A DNA stretch of 64,000 nucleotides from Paraburkholderia sp. BL10I2N1. Its GTDB lineage: Bacteria; Pseudomonadota; Gammaproteobacteria; Burkholderiales; Burkholderiaceae. A model generated the notes under the pieces. The model ran no database searches, was not told where the DNA came from, and saw only the letters and a list, made by a program, of their open reading frames with translations. Shown here in pieces: positions 37,611 through 46,347 of the stretch (its first letter is position 1; the number at the start of each line of letters is the position of its first letter). The stretch lies in assembly GCF_004361815.1 (NCBI RefSeq), contig NZ_SNWA01000002.1, forward strand, positions 434,001 to 498,000, written 5' to 3'. The translations under genes and the position numbers were made by a program.

Positions 37611-38492
37611 ATGTCCCGCGGCCGCCCGGGCGGCCGCATGAAAGTACCCAAACGACTCATCCCGCTTGTCGAAGAAGGTCTCATCGACGAAGTGATCGGC
37701 CAGTTGATGAGCGGCAAGGAAGCTACGGTCTACGTCGTGCGCAGCGGCGACTCGACGCGATGCGCGAAGGTCTACAAGGACGCGAAGCAACGCAGCTTCC
37801 GACAGGCGACTTCGTATCTGGAAGGCCGCAAGGTCAAGAACAGCCGACAGGCGCGCGCAATGGAGAAAGGCACGCGCTACGGCCGCCAGATGCAGGAAGA
37901 ACTGTGGCAGAACGCCGAGGTGGATGCGCTGTTCCGACTCGACAATGCGGGCGTGCGCGTGCCGCAGCCCTACATCTGCACCGACGGCGTGCTGCTGATG
38001 GAACTGGTCGTCGATGCAACGGGCGACGTCGCGCCGCGCCTGAACGACGTGGACCTGACCGAAGCACGCGCCCTGGAACTGCACGCGCTGCTGCTCAACC
38101 AGGTGGTCCGCATGCTGTGTGCCGGTGTGATTCACGGCGACCTTTCCGAGTACAACATCCTGCTCGCGGCGGACGGACCGGTGATCATCGATCTGCCACA
38201 GGCCGTCGACGCGGCCGGCAACAACGAAGCGGCGGCGATGCTCGAACGCGACGTCGACAACCTGGCCGCCTACTTTGGCCGGTTTGCGCCGCGGCTTCTC
38301 ACCGCGAGTTACGGCAAGGAAATCTGGACGCTCTTCGAAGCGGGCGCACTGCACGTCGATGTCGAACTGACAGGCCGTGTCGAGGAAGACACCCAACCCG
38401 TCGACCTCGATGCCGTGCTGCAGGAACTCGAAGAGACGCGTCTCGACGAAGATGCGCGGGTGCGCAGACAGCAAGAACTCAGCGCCGGTTGA
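37611..38492 (+). CDS. RIO-type serine/threonine protein kinase
   Basis: 293 residues. RIO1 family signatures are complete: a glycine-poor nucleotide loop MSGKEATVYVVRSG, catalytic loop VIHGDLSEYNILL (Asp in HGDLSEYN) and metal-binding region VIIDLPQAVD. LTEARALELHALLLNQVVRML is also typical. RIO kinases act in ribosome maturation in archaea and eukaryotes; the bacterial role is unsettled. Two starts are possible, ATG at 37611 and ATG at 37638; a perfect 20-bp GC palindrome lies between them and directly touches the second, which would hide any ribosome site there. Confidence 0.9.
   Translation: MSRGRPGGRMKVPKRLIPLVEEGLIDEVIGQLMSGKEATVYVVRSGDSTRCAKVYKDAKQRSFRQATSYLEGRKVKNSRQARAMEKGTRYGRQMQEELWQNAEVDALFRLDNAGVRVPQPYICTDGVLLMELVVDATGDVAPRLNDVDLTEARALELHALLLNQVVRMLCAGVIHGDLSEYNILLAADGPVIIDLPQAVDAAGNNEAAAMLERDVDNLAAYFGRFAPRLLTASYGKEIWTLFEAGALHVDVELTGRVEEDTQPVDLDAVLQELEETRLDEDARVRRQQELSAG
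37618..37637. repeat. Perfect 20-bp GC palindrome at the start of the RIO kinase gene
   Basis: GCGGCCGCCCGGGCGGCCGC reads the same on both strands and ends directly before the ATG at 37638. It can form a very stable loopless hairpin only with strain, or be a dimeric protein-binding site. Confidence 0.6.
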
Positions 38493-38707
38493 GCGGCGGT
38501 TGCCGCACCATCGGGCCAGTGTCTATGCCGCCTCGCCTTTCGCACGTGCCCCATTGAAGGCAGCGATGCAGCCTCGTTCCTGAGTCCTTGCGTAGCACAC
38601 GCAAGAAGGCCGTTCCGAATCGTGCGGCTTTCGCGATCCTACCGTTTTGTTGTGTGCGTGCCGCTACACTTGCTCATACAACCACGACGACGGTCGACTG
38701 ACTCGAC

Positions 38708-38998
38708 CTACTTGACTGGAACCGCGACGGAGGCCTGTCTAACGCCGCCTGAATCGTCTCGGTACCAAACCACCAAACGCTTCCGTTCAAACCGCAGCCT
38801 TTCAACTTCAGGTTGTATGAACGATGTGTTGAGATGTAGCGTTGCTATTGGCGTCGGGCCAGAAAATAGGCGGTACACCCCGTAGTACACGTCTCTCGCA
38901 GCCTGAAGGCTATCCTGCCAAGCGGCCTTGTTGCTAGGGTGCTGCACTTCGCGGTAGTTGGGATCGTTCTTCATCCAGGCGTCATACTGCCCCCGCAA
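38708..38998 (-). CDS. Unrecognised ORF downstream of the Tae4/membrane-protein genes
   Basis: 96 residues from a TTG start with GAGG nine bases upstream; the frame is open further back to the TAG stop of the preceding membrane-protein gene, with which it is in phase. Sequence ends IQPEVERLRFERKRLVVWYRD then a short Val-rich tail. It looks protein-coding but has no recognisable domain and no good start, so it could be the 3' part of a decayed gene, possibly another immunity or accessory gene of the effector islet. Confidence 0.4.
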   Translation of the reverse strand: MRGQYDAWMKNDPNYREVQHPSNKAAWQDSLQAARDVYYGVYRLFSGPTPIATLHLNTSFIQPEVERLRFERKRLVVWYRDDSGGVRQASVAVPVK

Positions 38999-39091
38999 CC
39001 AGTGACGCCTCGCGGAAACAGCAAGCGACGCGACAATCCGATTAGCGCGCCGCCTGTACTTTTGATCGGTTGTGGCTTCCAGTCGGCTTGG

Positions 39092-39706
39092 CTATTGGCT
39101 AGCACACAGGTCCATTGACTGGAGCGCTATAGTGCCCGGCAAATTTTCGCTGGGAATAAGACTGAAAGCGTGCCAATCTGCTTCATTCACGTATACGACT
39201 CCATCCTTGCAAAGCATCTCCGCCTGCCTCGGCCGCTTTTCGCATTGTGCCGTACCAATCAGGCAGCGCTGCCATTGAGGAATCGCCCGCATCGGCTCAA
39301 TTGGACCAAAATCACTGCCCGTATATCCTTGCACAGGACGAGTCGCAATGGTCATGTGCAAGAATTCAAGATTGGGCTTAACCGGTCGCTCCGCTTCGGC
39401 TTCTACATAGTGCTGATGTAGTTTCCAGGTGTAAAAGCCCCATGCCGGAAGCAGCATGAGCAAGCACAAAGCTGCGTTGACAGCCAGCACTGTCTTGACT
39501 GTAATATGGCGCTTCCGCGTTGCAAGATGGCCGATCAAAGCAAATCCAAAGAAGCCTCCGATCGTAGTTAGGAAAAATATCCCGAATACCCGGTTCTCAC
39601 AGTCGTATCCACATCTCGGAGAAAACGCAAGGAATGATCCGGAAGCGAGCCAGCCTGCGGCCAGCCCCGCGATGGCAAAGACCAGGATTGCCAAGAATCT
39701 TTTCAC
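39092..39706 (-). CDS. Membrane protein, putative immunity partner of the Tae4-like amidase
   Basis: 204 residues, GTG start overlapping the amidase stop codon by four bases. Three hydrophobic segments lie in the first 110 residues (AILVFAIAGLAAGWLASGSF, FGIFFLTTIGGFFGFALIG, VLAVNAALCLLMLLPAWGF) and a C-terminal domain of about 90 residues with four Cys follows. Coupled translation right behind a peptidoglycan amidase effector suggests it protects the producer; known Tai4 proteins are small soluble periplasmic proteins, so this would be a different type. The function is inferred from position only. Confidence 0.55.
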   Translation of the reverse strand: MKRFLAILVFAIAGLAAGWLASGSFLAFSPRCGYDCENRVFGIFFLTTIGGFFGFALIGHLATRKRHITVKTVLAVNAALCLLMLLPAWGFYTWKLHQHYVEAEAERPVKPNLEFLHMTIATRPVQGYTGSDFGPIEPMRAIPQWQRCLIGTAQCEKRPRQAEMLCKDGVVYVNEADWHAFSLIPSENLPGTIALQSMDLCASQ

Positions 39707-40326
39707 TTTACTTCCCAGAACAAGATTTGTTTGGACTGCCTCAAATCTGAGAATCCGAACGAGTACCCCGCGAAAAAGGAGTTCATACCTAGCATTCGGC
39801 CAATTGTTGCGAACGAGTCTATCGGGCCGCTGATGGTCAGTCGGGTTCCGTTCCAGAGGTCAATATGCCCTCCGCTCGCATCGTCCGACTTTTCGCCATC
39901 GCGTGTCCAGTATCGGGAAAAGGCAATGATGCCGGTTCGGCCCTTGACCCTGGATGCCCAATCCGGTCCGGTAATGTTCTCTGCCGGCGGAAGCCCAGCG
40001 ATTGGCCGCAATTGTAGCCACTCGGCCAACTCGTCGGCCCGCGTGGCTGTAGGCTTGCCATCGAGCAAAAGGCGACCGACGCTCGACCTGCCGGCAGCCG
40101 GCTTGACCAGCTTCTGAGAGAACGACTTCATCTCGATGCCGACGCGATGGAAGGTTACACTCATGCGTATCGCACACTGATTCCCGTATTGCCCGTTCGG
40201 ATCGTTGTACGGATCACCCGTCGCGTAGTTGTCCCACAATTCCCGAAAGGTCAGCACCTTCAGTGACACTTCCTTGATTGAATTGGACGTTGGGTTTGTT
40301 CTGACCACTGTTTTTCTGTTCGGCAT
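39703..40326 (-). CDS. Type VI secretion amidase effector, Tae4-like
   Basis: 207 residues. The Tae4 peptidoglycan amidase pattern is visible: FRELWDNYATG near the N terminus, catalytic Cys51 in YGNQCAIRMSV, and catalytic His154 with Asp156 in ASGGHIDLWNG. This family cleaves the gamma-D-glutamyl-mDAP peptide bond in target-cell peptidoglycan after delivery by a type VI secretion system. It starts three bases after a PAAR protein gene, the spike tip that could carry it, and overlaps the membrane-protein gene after it. No signal peptide, as expected for T6SS effectors. Base composition is lower in GC than flanking genes, suggesting acquisition. Confidence 0.85.
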   Translation of the reverse strand: MPNRKTVVRTNPTSNSIKEVSLKVLTFRELWDNYATGDPYNDPNGQYGNQCAIRMSVTFHRVGIEMKSFSQKLVKPAAGRSSVGRLLLDGKPTATRADELAEWLQLRPIAGLPPAENITGPDWASRVKGRTGIIAFSRYWTRDGEKSDDASGGHIDLWNGTRLTISGPIDSFATIGRMLGMNSFFAGYSFGFSDLRQSKQILFWEVK

Positions 40327-40329
40327 GCT

Positions 40330-40881
40330 TCAGGCCCCTACCCGTCTCGCAAGGGCTTCGTCGCCCCAATAGATCGCGTACGTGCCGGCCACATCGGTTT
40401 CGATCCGGGGCAACAGCCCGTTCGCACCTACACGTCCAGAGAACGTGCGCCCGTCCGCCGTTTCGACAAAGTACGGATAGCCGTCGAGCGCGCCGCCCGA
40501 CGCGGCGGCGCGAACTTGTTCGTCATAGGTCGCGACGGATGCGCCTGTCGCGATGGCGGATTGCGCCGCGCTCGCCGCGTTGCGTGCAACCGCCGAACCC
40601 CGGTCCGTATTGAGAAAGATTCCCGGATTGCTGCCGACGATAACCCGGTTCTTTCCGCAGGGGCAAAGTACGGAATCGCCATCGACAACCACCGCCCGTC
40701 CCTTGTCCGACATTCCTTTTCCGGTCCCGAATATCCTGTATGTACCCGTGCAGTTCCCACAGGTGGCGTGATCGTCAGTCAGGGCAACCTTCTTCCCCTT
40801 ATCGTTAATCCTGGTCGAAGTGCCAATGACGTACCCGCCCGTTGTTGTAGGATCGCCGTCGCGGACCGCTGCTTTACGCAT
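40330..40881 (-). CDS. PAAR domain protein (T6SS spike tip)
   Basis: 183 residues. The N-terminal half is a PAAR-type fold of the CT_2 kind: VRDGDPTTTGGYVIGTST, a Cys pair in ATCGNCTGTY, VVDGDSVLCPCGKNRVIVG and SNPGIFLN. The C-terminal part (about 105-183) is variable, ending with a small beta-rich segment. PAAR proteins sharpen the VgrG spike and carry effectors. The RBS GGGGGAG precedes ATG. First full gene of the effector islet; no vgrG or baseplate genes are nearby. Confidence 0.85.
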   Translation of the reverse strand: MRKAAVRDGDPTTTGGYVIGTSTRINDKGKKVALTDDHATCGNCTGTYRIFGTGKGMSDKGRAVVVDGDSVLCPCGKNRVIVGSNPGIFLNTDRGSAVARNAASAAQSAIATGASVATYDEQVRAAASGGALDGYPYFVETADGRTFSGRVGANGLLPRIETDVAGTYAIYWGDEALARRVGA

Positions 40882-40908
40882 GAATGCTCCCCCGATCCTT
40901 GCCGGCGC

Positions 40909-41013
40909 TCAGCGGCAGCATGTTGTTACCCGGGTGACGCGCCCGCCACGCTCAGTGCGCGAACCGATGGTGACAAAGAGGTACGTCGTTTCGCTGTTCT
41001 GCTGTTGCGACAT
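40909..41013 (-). CDS. 34-residue ORF resembling a PAAR N terminus
   Basis: Starts MSQQQNSETTYLFVTIGSRT, with AGGA nine bases upstream, and stops after 34 residues. GSRTERGGRV aligns with GDPTTTGGYV of the PAAR protein encoded 28 bp downstream, the usual first PAAR repeat. It may be a decayed first PAAR gene or a short leader peptide of the effector operon. Confidence 0.4.
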   Translation of the reverse strand: MSQQQNSETTYLFVTIGSRTERGGRVTRVTTCCR

Positions 41014-41202
41014 GCTTAAGTATCCTACGTAAATAAACGCCGCGCCCGAAAGGATTGCCTCGCTAGAGTAACCGCAATTCCCCAGATGTTTTGTCAAAAA
41101 TCGTCAGGCGTTGACAGGCAGCGCTGTCTAACCGCACACGAGCCTGAACGGGTGCTGCGGAGGCGTTTGCGGACAGCCTCTGGCGCGTTTCCAACTGCGC
41201 AG

Positions 41203-43515
41203 TCAGGCCGCCACAGCCTCCACACACGCGGTCAGGAGCACCGGAATCGACTTTGACGTAGGCGTCCCGGCCCCATCCGCTACCGACGACAGCGGCACGA
41301 GCGGATTCGTCTCCGGGTAGTACGCGCCGAGGCATCCGCGCGGGATGTCGTACTCGACGAGTAGAAAGCCATCGGCACGACGTTCGATTCCGTCATCCCA
41401 CACGCTCGTGATGTCCACGCGCTGACCGGCCGCAAAGCCGAGCATCGCGATGTCTTCCCTGTTCGCGAACAGCACGCGGCGCTGGCCGTACACGCCGCGA
41501 TAGCGGTCGTCCAGACCGTAGATCGTCGTGTTGTACTGGTCGTGGGAGCGCGTGGTCATCAGCGTCATCAGGCGCTGGCCGTGCCGGGCGCGGGCGCGGT
41601 GGATCGGTGTATCGACCGCGATGGCGTGCACGAGAAACTGCGCCTTGCCGCTCGGCGTCTTCCAGATCCGCTCCCGCGAAGCGACGCCCAGATGAAAGCC
41701 GCCCGGATGCTTCAGGCGCTCGTTGTAGTCGTCAAAGCCGTCGATCACCTTGGCGATGCCGTGGCGGATCAGCGCGTAATCGTTCGCGTGCGCGAGCCAG
41801 TCAACCTTGTCGCTGCCGAGCGTCGCGTGCGCCATGCGCGCCACAATCGCGATTTCCGACAGCAGATTCGGCGAAGCCGGCCGGTTCATGCCGTAGGAAA
41901 TGTGCACCATGCTCATCGAGTCCTCGACGCTCACGCCCTGCGCGACCCCATTCTGCAAATCGATTTCGGTGCGGCCGAGTGTCGGCAGGATCAGCGCATC
42001 GCGACCGTGCACGAGGTGGCTGCGGTTCAGCTTGGTCGTGATATGGACGGTCAGGTCGCACGAACGCATCGCTTCCCACGTGCGCGGCGTATCCGGCGTC
42101 GCGATCGAGAAGTTACCGCCGAGTCCGATGAACACCTTCACCCGCCCATCGAGCATTGCCTGAATCGTGTTGACGACATCGAGGCCATGCTCGCGCGGCG
42201 GCTCGAAGTTATAGACTTCGCCGAGCCGGTCGAGGAACTCTTGCGTGGGTTGTTCCTCGATGCCGACCGTGCGATCGCCCTGCACGTTCGAGTGGCCGCG
42301 CACCGGGCACAGCCCCGCGCCGCGCCGGCCGATATTGCCGCGCATCATCATCAGGTTCGACAGGATCTGCACGGTCGGCACGGAGTTCTTGTGCTGCGTG
42401 AGACCCATGCCCCACGTCGAGATCACCGCGCGGCCCTGCACGTAGATGTCGGCGAGCCTGAGCACCTCTTCGAACGTCACGCCCGCTTCCGCGACGATCG
42501 TGTCCCAGCTTTCGGCGCGCAGATCGTCGGCGAACGCATCGAAGCCGACCGTGTGCCCGGCGATAAAGTCCATGTCGAGCACGCGTTCCTGCCCGGACAC
42601 GACAGCTTCGTCGTCGAGTTCGATCAAGCGCTTGGCGACGCCCTTGATCAGCGCAAAGTCGCCGCCGACCTTCGGCCGGATGAAGACGGAACTGATCTTC
42701 GTGCTGCCCATCGTGAGCATTTCAACCGGGTGCTGCGGGCTGGCAAATCGTTCGAGCCCGCGCTCCTTCAACGGATTGATCGATACGATGGTCGCGCCAC
42801 GCTTCGCGCACTCGCGCAGTTCGCCGAGCATGCGGGGATGGTTGGTGGCCGGGTTCTGCCCGAACAGAAGCAGCGTATCGGCGTGTTCGAAGTCGTCGAG
42901 CGTCACGGTGCCCTTGCCGACGCCGACCGTATGCGGCAGGCCGCGGCTCGTCGCCTCGTGGCACATGTTCGAGCAGTCGGGGAAGTTGTTGGTGCCGTAC
43001 ATGCGCACGAACAGCTGGTACAGAAACGCGGCTTCGTTGCTCGCTCGGCCGGACGTGTAGAAGGCCGCGCGGTCAGGATCGTCGAGTGCCTGCAGATGCC
43101 GGGCGATCAGGTCGAACGCCTCGTCCCAGCCGATCGGCACGTAGCGGTCGCGGAGCGCATCGTAGACGAGCGGGTCCGTCAGCCGGCCGTGCTGTTCGAG
43201 TTCGAAGTCGGACTGCCCCATCAGTTCCGAAACCGTGTGCTCCTCGAAGAAGGCGGGCGTCACGCGTTTGCCGGTCGCCTCGGCGGCCACGGCCTTGACG
43301 CCGTTCTCGCAGAATTCGAACGTCGACGCGTGCTCGCGATCCGGCCACGCGCAACCGGGGCAATCGAAGCCGTCCGGCTGGTTCTGCGCGAGCAGCGTCC
43401 GATAGTTGCCGCCCGCGACCTTTTCCTTGATGAGATTGATCGCGACGTACTTCAGCGCGCCCCAGCCTGCCGCTGGATGCGTGTACGGTTCGATACGGGC
43501 TTCTGGTTTCTTCAT
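41203..43515 (-). CDS. FdhF/YdeP-type molybdopterin oxidoreductase (formate dehydrogenase alpha-like)
   Basis: 770 residues from MKKPEARIEPYTHPAAGW (later ATG chosen; upstream codons lack homology). It matches the Fdh-alpha-like FdhF/YdeP group: FDCPGCAWPDREHAS near the N terminus, DCSNMCHEATSRGLPHTVGVGKGT (quoted in part: DCSNMCHEATSRGL), LFGQNPATNHPRMLGEL, RRGAGLCPVRGHSNVQGDRTVG (quoted in part: CPVRGHSNVQGDRT) and a C-terminal molybdopterin-binding domain (TTRSHDQYNTTIYG). It needs bis-MGD cofactor. YdeP-type proteins are linked to acid or stress tolerance; the reaction is not proven. A MocR regulator diverges from it and a di-Mop molybdate-binding gene lies nearby. Confidence 0.92.
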   Translation of the reverse strand: MKKPEARIEPYTHPAAGWGALKYVAINLIKEKVAGGNYRTLLAQNQPDGFDCPGCAWPDREHASTFEFCENGVKAVAAEATGKRVTPAFFEEHTVSELMGQSDFELEQHGRLTDPLVYDALRDRYVPIGWDEAFDLIARHLQALDDPDRAAFYTSGRASNEAAFLYQLFVRMYGTNNFPDCSNMCHEATSRGLPHTVGVGKGTVTLDDFEHADTLLLFGQNPATNHPRMLGELRECAKRGATIVSINPLKERGLERFASPQHPVEMLTMGSTKISSVFIRPKVGGDFALIKGVAKRLIELDDEAVVSGQERVLDMDFIAGHTVGFDAFADDLRAESWDTIVAEAGVTFEEVLRLADIYVQGRAVISTWGMGLTQHKNSVPTVQILSNLMMMRGNIGRRGAGLCPVRGHSNVQGDRTVGIEEQPTQEFLDRLGEVYNFEPPREHGLDVVNTIQAMLDGRVKVFIGLGGNFSIATPDTPRTWEAMRSCDLTVHITTKLNRSHLVHGRDALILPTLGRTEIDLQNGVAQGVSVEDSMSMVHISYGMNRPASPNLLSEIAIVARMAHATLGSDKVDWLAHANDYALIRHGIAKVIDGFDDYNERLKHPGGFHLGVASRERIWKTPSGKAQFLVHAIAVDTPIHRARARHGQRLMTLMTTRSHDQYNTTIYGLDDRYRGVYGQRRVLFANREDIAMLGFAAGQRVDITSVWDDGIERRADGFLLVEYDIPRGCLGAYYPETNPLVPLSSVADGAGTPTSKSIPVLLTACVEAVAA

Positions 43516-43678
43516 GACCTGGGGGCTGGAAACAGCCTGATAGGCAGACGGAAAGGTGGATGAACGCAAGCGTACTGTGTTCCAAAAATGGCACGGCACA
43601 CAGAAAGCATGAAACTGGAGGGATACAGTTACAGGCAATCTGACATAGACTTGCCGCATTCCACCGCAACGAGAACCC

Positions 43679-45091
43679 ATGAAGCTCTACGAAAAACTTG
43701 CCGACGAGATCGAGTCGGCCGTGCGGCGCGGCGTGTTCGCGGCGGGCGAGCGGATTCCGTCGGTGCGCAAGGCCTGCCAGCAACACGGCGTCAGCATCAA
43801 GACGGTGCTGCATGCGTACGCCGTGCTGGAAAGCCGGGGCGTCGTCGAGAGCCGGCCGCAGTCGGGCTACTTCGTGCGCGAACCAGGACCTGCGCGCGCC
43901 GCGCGCAGTCCGGCTTCCGCGCCGCCCGCGGTCGCCTCGGAAGTCGATGTCAGCCGCCTCGTGCTGTCGACGCTGCGCAGCATCCGCACGAACGCTGCGA
44001 TGCCGCTCGGCTCGCCCTATCCCGACCCGTCGCTCTTTCCGTGGCGCCGCATCAACCAGTACGCGAACGCAATCGCCCGGCGTCGCGCAAGCTGGAACCT
44101 GATGGACGACCTGCCGCCCGGCAATCCCGAACTGATGCGCCAGATCGCGCGGCGCTACGCCGAAAATGGCGTACCGGTCGATCCCGACGAAATCATCATC
44201 ACCGTGGGTGCAACCGAGGCCATCAACCTGAGTCTCCAGGCCGTCGCGAAGCCGGGCGACACGGTGGCCGTCGAATCGCCGACCTACTACGCGATGCTTC
44301 ACGCGATCGAGCGGCTCGGCATGCGTGCCATCGAAGTCCCCACCCATCCCGCCGATGGCATCGATCTCGACGCGCTCGCACAGATTCTCGCCGCGCGGAA
44401 GATCGCGGCATGCATGGTCATGCCGAACTTCCAGAATCCGCTGGGTTTCCAGATGCCGGACGAACGGAAGAAGCGGCTCGTCGAACTGCTCGGCGCGCAA
44501 GACATTCCGGTGATCGAGAACGATGTTTATCAGGAGCTTTACTTCGGCGAATCGCGGCCCTCGACATTGAAAAACTTCGACAGCAAAGGGCTCGTGCTGC
44601 ATTGCGCGTCGTTTTCGAAAAGCCTGACGGCTTCGTACCGGATCGGCTGGGCGATGCCCGGACGGTATCGGGCGCAGGTCGAGAAGCTCAAGTTTCTCAA
44701 TACGCTGACGACGCCTTCCGTGCCGCAGGTCGCCGTCGCGGACTATCTCCGCCAGGACGGTTACGATCGCCATTTACGGCATGTGCGCAGGGTGTACCGG
44801 CAACAGGCGCGCATCATGACCGCGATGGTTCAGCGCTTCTTTCCTGCCGGGACGCGCACGTCCGCGCCGCAAGGCGGCTACGTGCTGTGGGTTGAACTGC
44901 CTGAGCGCGTCGATTCGATGTGGCTCTATCAGGCTGCGCTTGCCCGCGGCATCACGATCGGTCCTGGCTACATGTTTTCGACACGCAACGTGTTTCGCCA
45001 CTTCATCCGGCTGAACTACAGCTATCCGTGGACTGCGCAGACGGAAGACGCGCTGAAAACGCTGGGCGAACTCGTCGCACAAATGGCCTGA
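43679..45091 (+). CDS. MocR-type regulator (GntR winged helix fused to aminotransferase-like domain)
   Basis: 470 residues. The N terminus is a GntR winged helix ([34 protein letters not shown], quoted in part as [18 protein letters not shown]), then a class I aminotransferase-like domain with the PLP-binding Lys in [17 protein letters not shown] and [15 protein letters not shown]. MocR proteins use PLP to control vitamin B6, GABA or amino-acid genes. Its position divergent from the fdhF-like gene suggests it controls that gene or itself. Confidence 0.93.
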   Translation: MKLYEKLADEIESAVRRGVFAAGERIPSVRKACQQHGVSIKTVLHAYAVLESRGVVESRPQSGYFVREPGPARAARSPASAPPAVASEVDVSRLVLSTLRSIRTNAAMPLGSPYPDPSLFPWRRINQYANAIARRRASWNLMDDLPPGNPELMRQIARRYAENGVPVDPDEIIITVGATEAINLSLQAVAKPGDTVAVESPTYYAMLHAIERLGMRAIEVPTHPADGIDLDALAQILAARKIAACMVMPNFQNPLGFQMPDERKKRLVELLGAQDIPVIENDVYQELYFGESRPSTLKNFDSKGLVLHCASFSKSLTASYRIGWAMPGRYRAQVEKLKFLNTLTTPSVPQVAVADYLRQDGYDRHLRHVRRVYRQQARIMTAMVQRFFPAGTRTSAPQGGYVLWVELPERVDSMWLYQAALARGITIGPGYMFSTRNVFRHFIRLNYSYPWTAQTEDALKTLGELVAQMA

Positions 45092-45113
45092 AACGGCCCG
45101 CAAGGAGACGCAG

Positions 45114-45389
45114 ATGAACGATGAAATCGATCCCGTGCTGGTCGCTGTACTCACGCAACTGTGGCGCGCGGAGCATGAGACGCCGGGGCGCGCGTGGTCG
45201 CTCGCCAGGCTCTCGAAGCAGGCCGGCGTGCCGATGAGCGGCTTGCGACGTCACTTGACGGCGCTCGTCGACAGCGGATTCGTCGAGACGACGTTCAGCG
45301 AGGAAGGCACCGGCACCGCGCGCCTGAGCGACGCCGGACGTGCGTTGTGCGCCGACGTTTTTTCCGGCTCGCAGCCCGCCGCCGGCTGA
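45114..45389 (+). CDS. Small winged-helix regulator
   Basis: 91 residues, ATG preceded by AAGGAGA. A single winged helix: [43 protein letters not shown], then a wing ([17 protein letters not shown]). MarR/ArsR-like in size and layout, with no visible metal or ligand site. Lies 22 bp after the MocR gene, so the two are probably co-transcribed; it may act as accessory regulator of the fdhF-like gene. Confidence 0.8.
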   Translation: MNDEIDPVLVAVLTQLWRAEHETPGRAWSLARLSKQAGVPMSGLRRHLTALVDSGFVETTFSEEGTGTARLSDAGRALCADVFSGSQPAAG

Positions 45390-45544
45390 CCTTCGCGGCG
45401 TGCAGACCAGCAATGTCGGTGGTTGCGGGTCCCGCCACCGAACTGGCCATGTGTGCCGGTTGCAGGTTCCCGGGTACACTCGTGCAGACACCATCAACCA
45501 CCGTTTCCCACGGCACCTCGGAAATCCCGCACACGGAGATGACC

Positions 45545-45973
45545 ATGCGAACCAGCGCCCGTAACCACTTTGCCGGTCAGGTAACCGCCGTCAAGCCAGG
45601 CGTCGTCAATGACGAAATCACGCTGCGCACGCAGGAGGGCCTCACCCTCGTCGCCATCATCACGCACGGCAGCGCCGCCTCGCTCGGGCTCGCCGCCGGC
45701 ACGCCGGCGTTTGCGCTGGTGAAGGCATCGTCGGTGATCGTGATGGTCGATGTCGACAGCAGCAAGGTGTCGGCGCGCAACTGCATTGCTGGCAACGTTG
45801 CTTCGGTGACCAAAGGCGCCGTCAACTCGGAAGTCGTCATCGCGGCGCAAAGTGGCGCGCAGGTCGCAGCCATCATCACCAACGAAAGCGCAGACCGCCT
45901 TGGGCTTGCCAGCGGGAAACCCGCTGTCGCGATCTTCAAGGCGTCGAGCGTGATCGTCGGCATCGATCAATAA
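45545..45973 (+). CDS. Molybdate-binding protein with two Mop domains
   Basis: 142 residues from MRTSARNHFAGQV (GGAG six bases upstream). Two tandem Mop/TOBE units of about 68 residues each, starting SARNHFAGQVTAVKPGVVND and SARNCIAGNVASVTKGAVNS and each ending with KASSVIV. Di-Mop molbindins store or buffer molybdate or pterin in the cytoplasm. The position near the fdhF-like molybdoenzyme gene makes a supply or sensing role likely. Confidence 0.92.
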   Translation: MRTSARNHFAGQVTAVKPGVVNDEITLRTQEGLTLVAIITHGSAASLGLAAGTPAFALVKASSVIVMVDVDSSKVSARNCIAGNVASVTKGAVNSEVVIAAQSGAQVAAIITNESADRLGLASGKPAVAIFKASSVIVGIDQ

Positions 45974-46069
45974 GGTCCTGATGCGCCGTCCGCCATCGCT
46001 GGCGGACGCACCGTTTCATTTCGGTGCCAAGGTGCACGCGTGACGGGTACGGCCGTGCCAGATCCAGAA

Positions 46070-46327
46070 TCAGCCGGCCGATATGATGGATATCGATCGA
46101 TTCGATACACCACAGCGGATGAATGCGGCATCGAGCCGCTCGAGTTCCGTGGCGGCGCTGCGCAGCATGACCTCGCTGGCAGCCGGCGATTGCAGGAAGA
46201 TGACGTCCCGATGGACTTCGGCCTGCGCGGCACGCTCGATGATCTGATCCAGTCCGCGCAGACGTGCGAATTCCGTCTGTCTCGCGAGATGCCTTTCAAC
46301 AGCAGAAATCGCTGCAGCAAAGGCCTC
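46070..46327 (-). pseudogene. Open frame without start codon, probable gene fragment
   Basis: 85 codons between two in-frame stops, with no ATG, GTG or TTG near the 5' end. The translation (containing LARQTEFARLRGLDQIIERA and EVMLRSAATELERLDAAFIR) is amphipathic-helical and much more protein-like than the other frames. It starts right behind the porin stop on the same strand. Family not recognised; it may be the 3' remnant of a deleted gene. Confidence 0.3.
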
Positions 46328-46347
46328 TCACGTTCAGGCAGACACGC

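Noticed and set aside
41542..43563. 673-codon open frame antisense to the fdhF-like gene
   Set aside because: Low-complexity Arg/Asp/Ala/His composition mirrors the codons of the real molybdoenzyme gene; no domain or start context.
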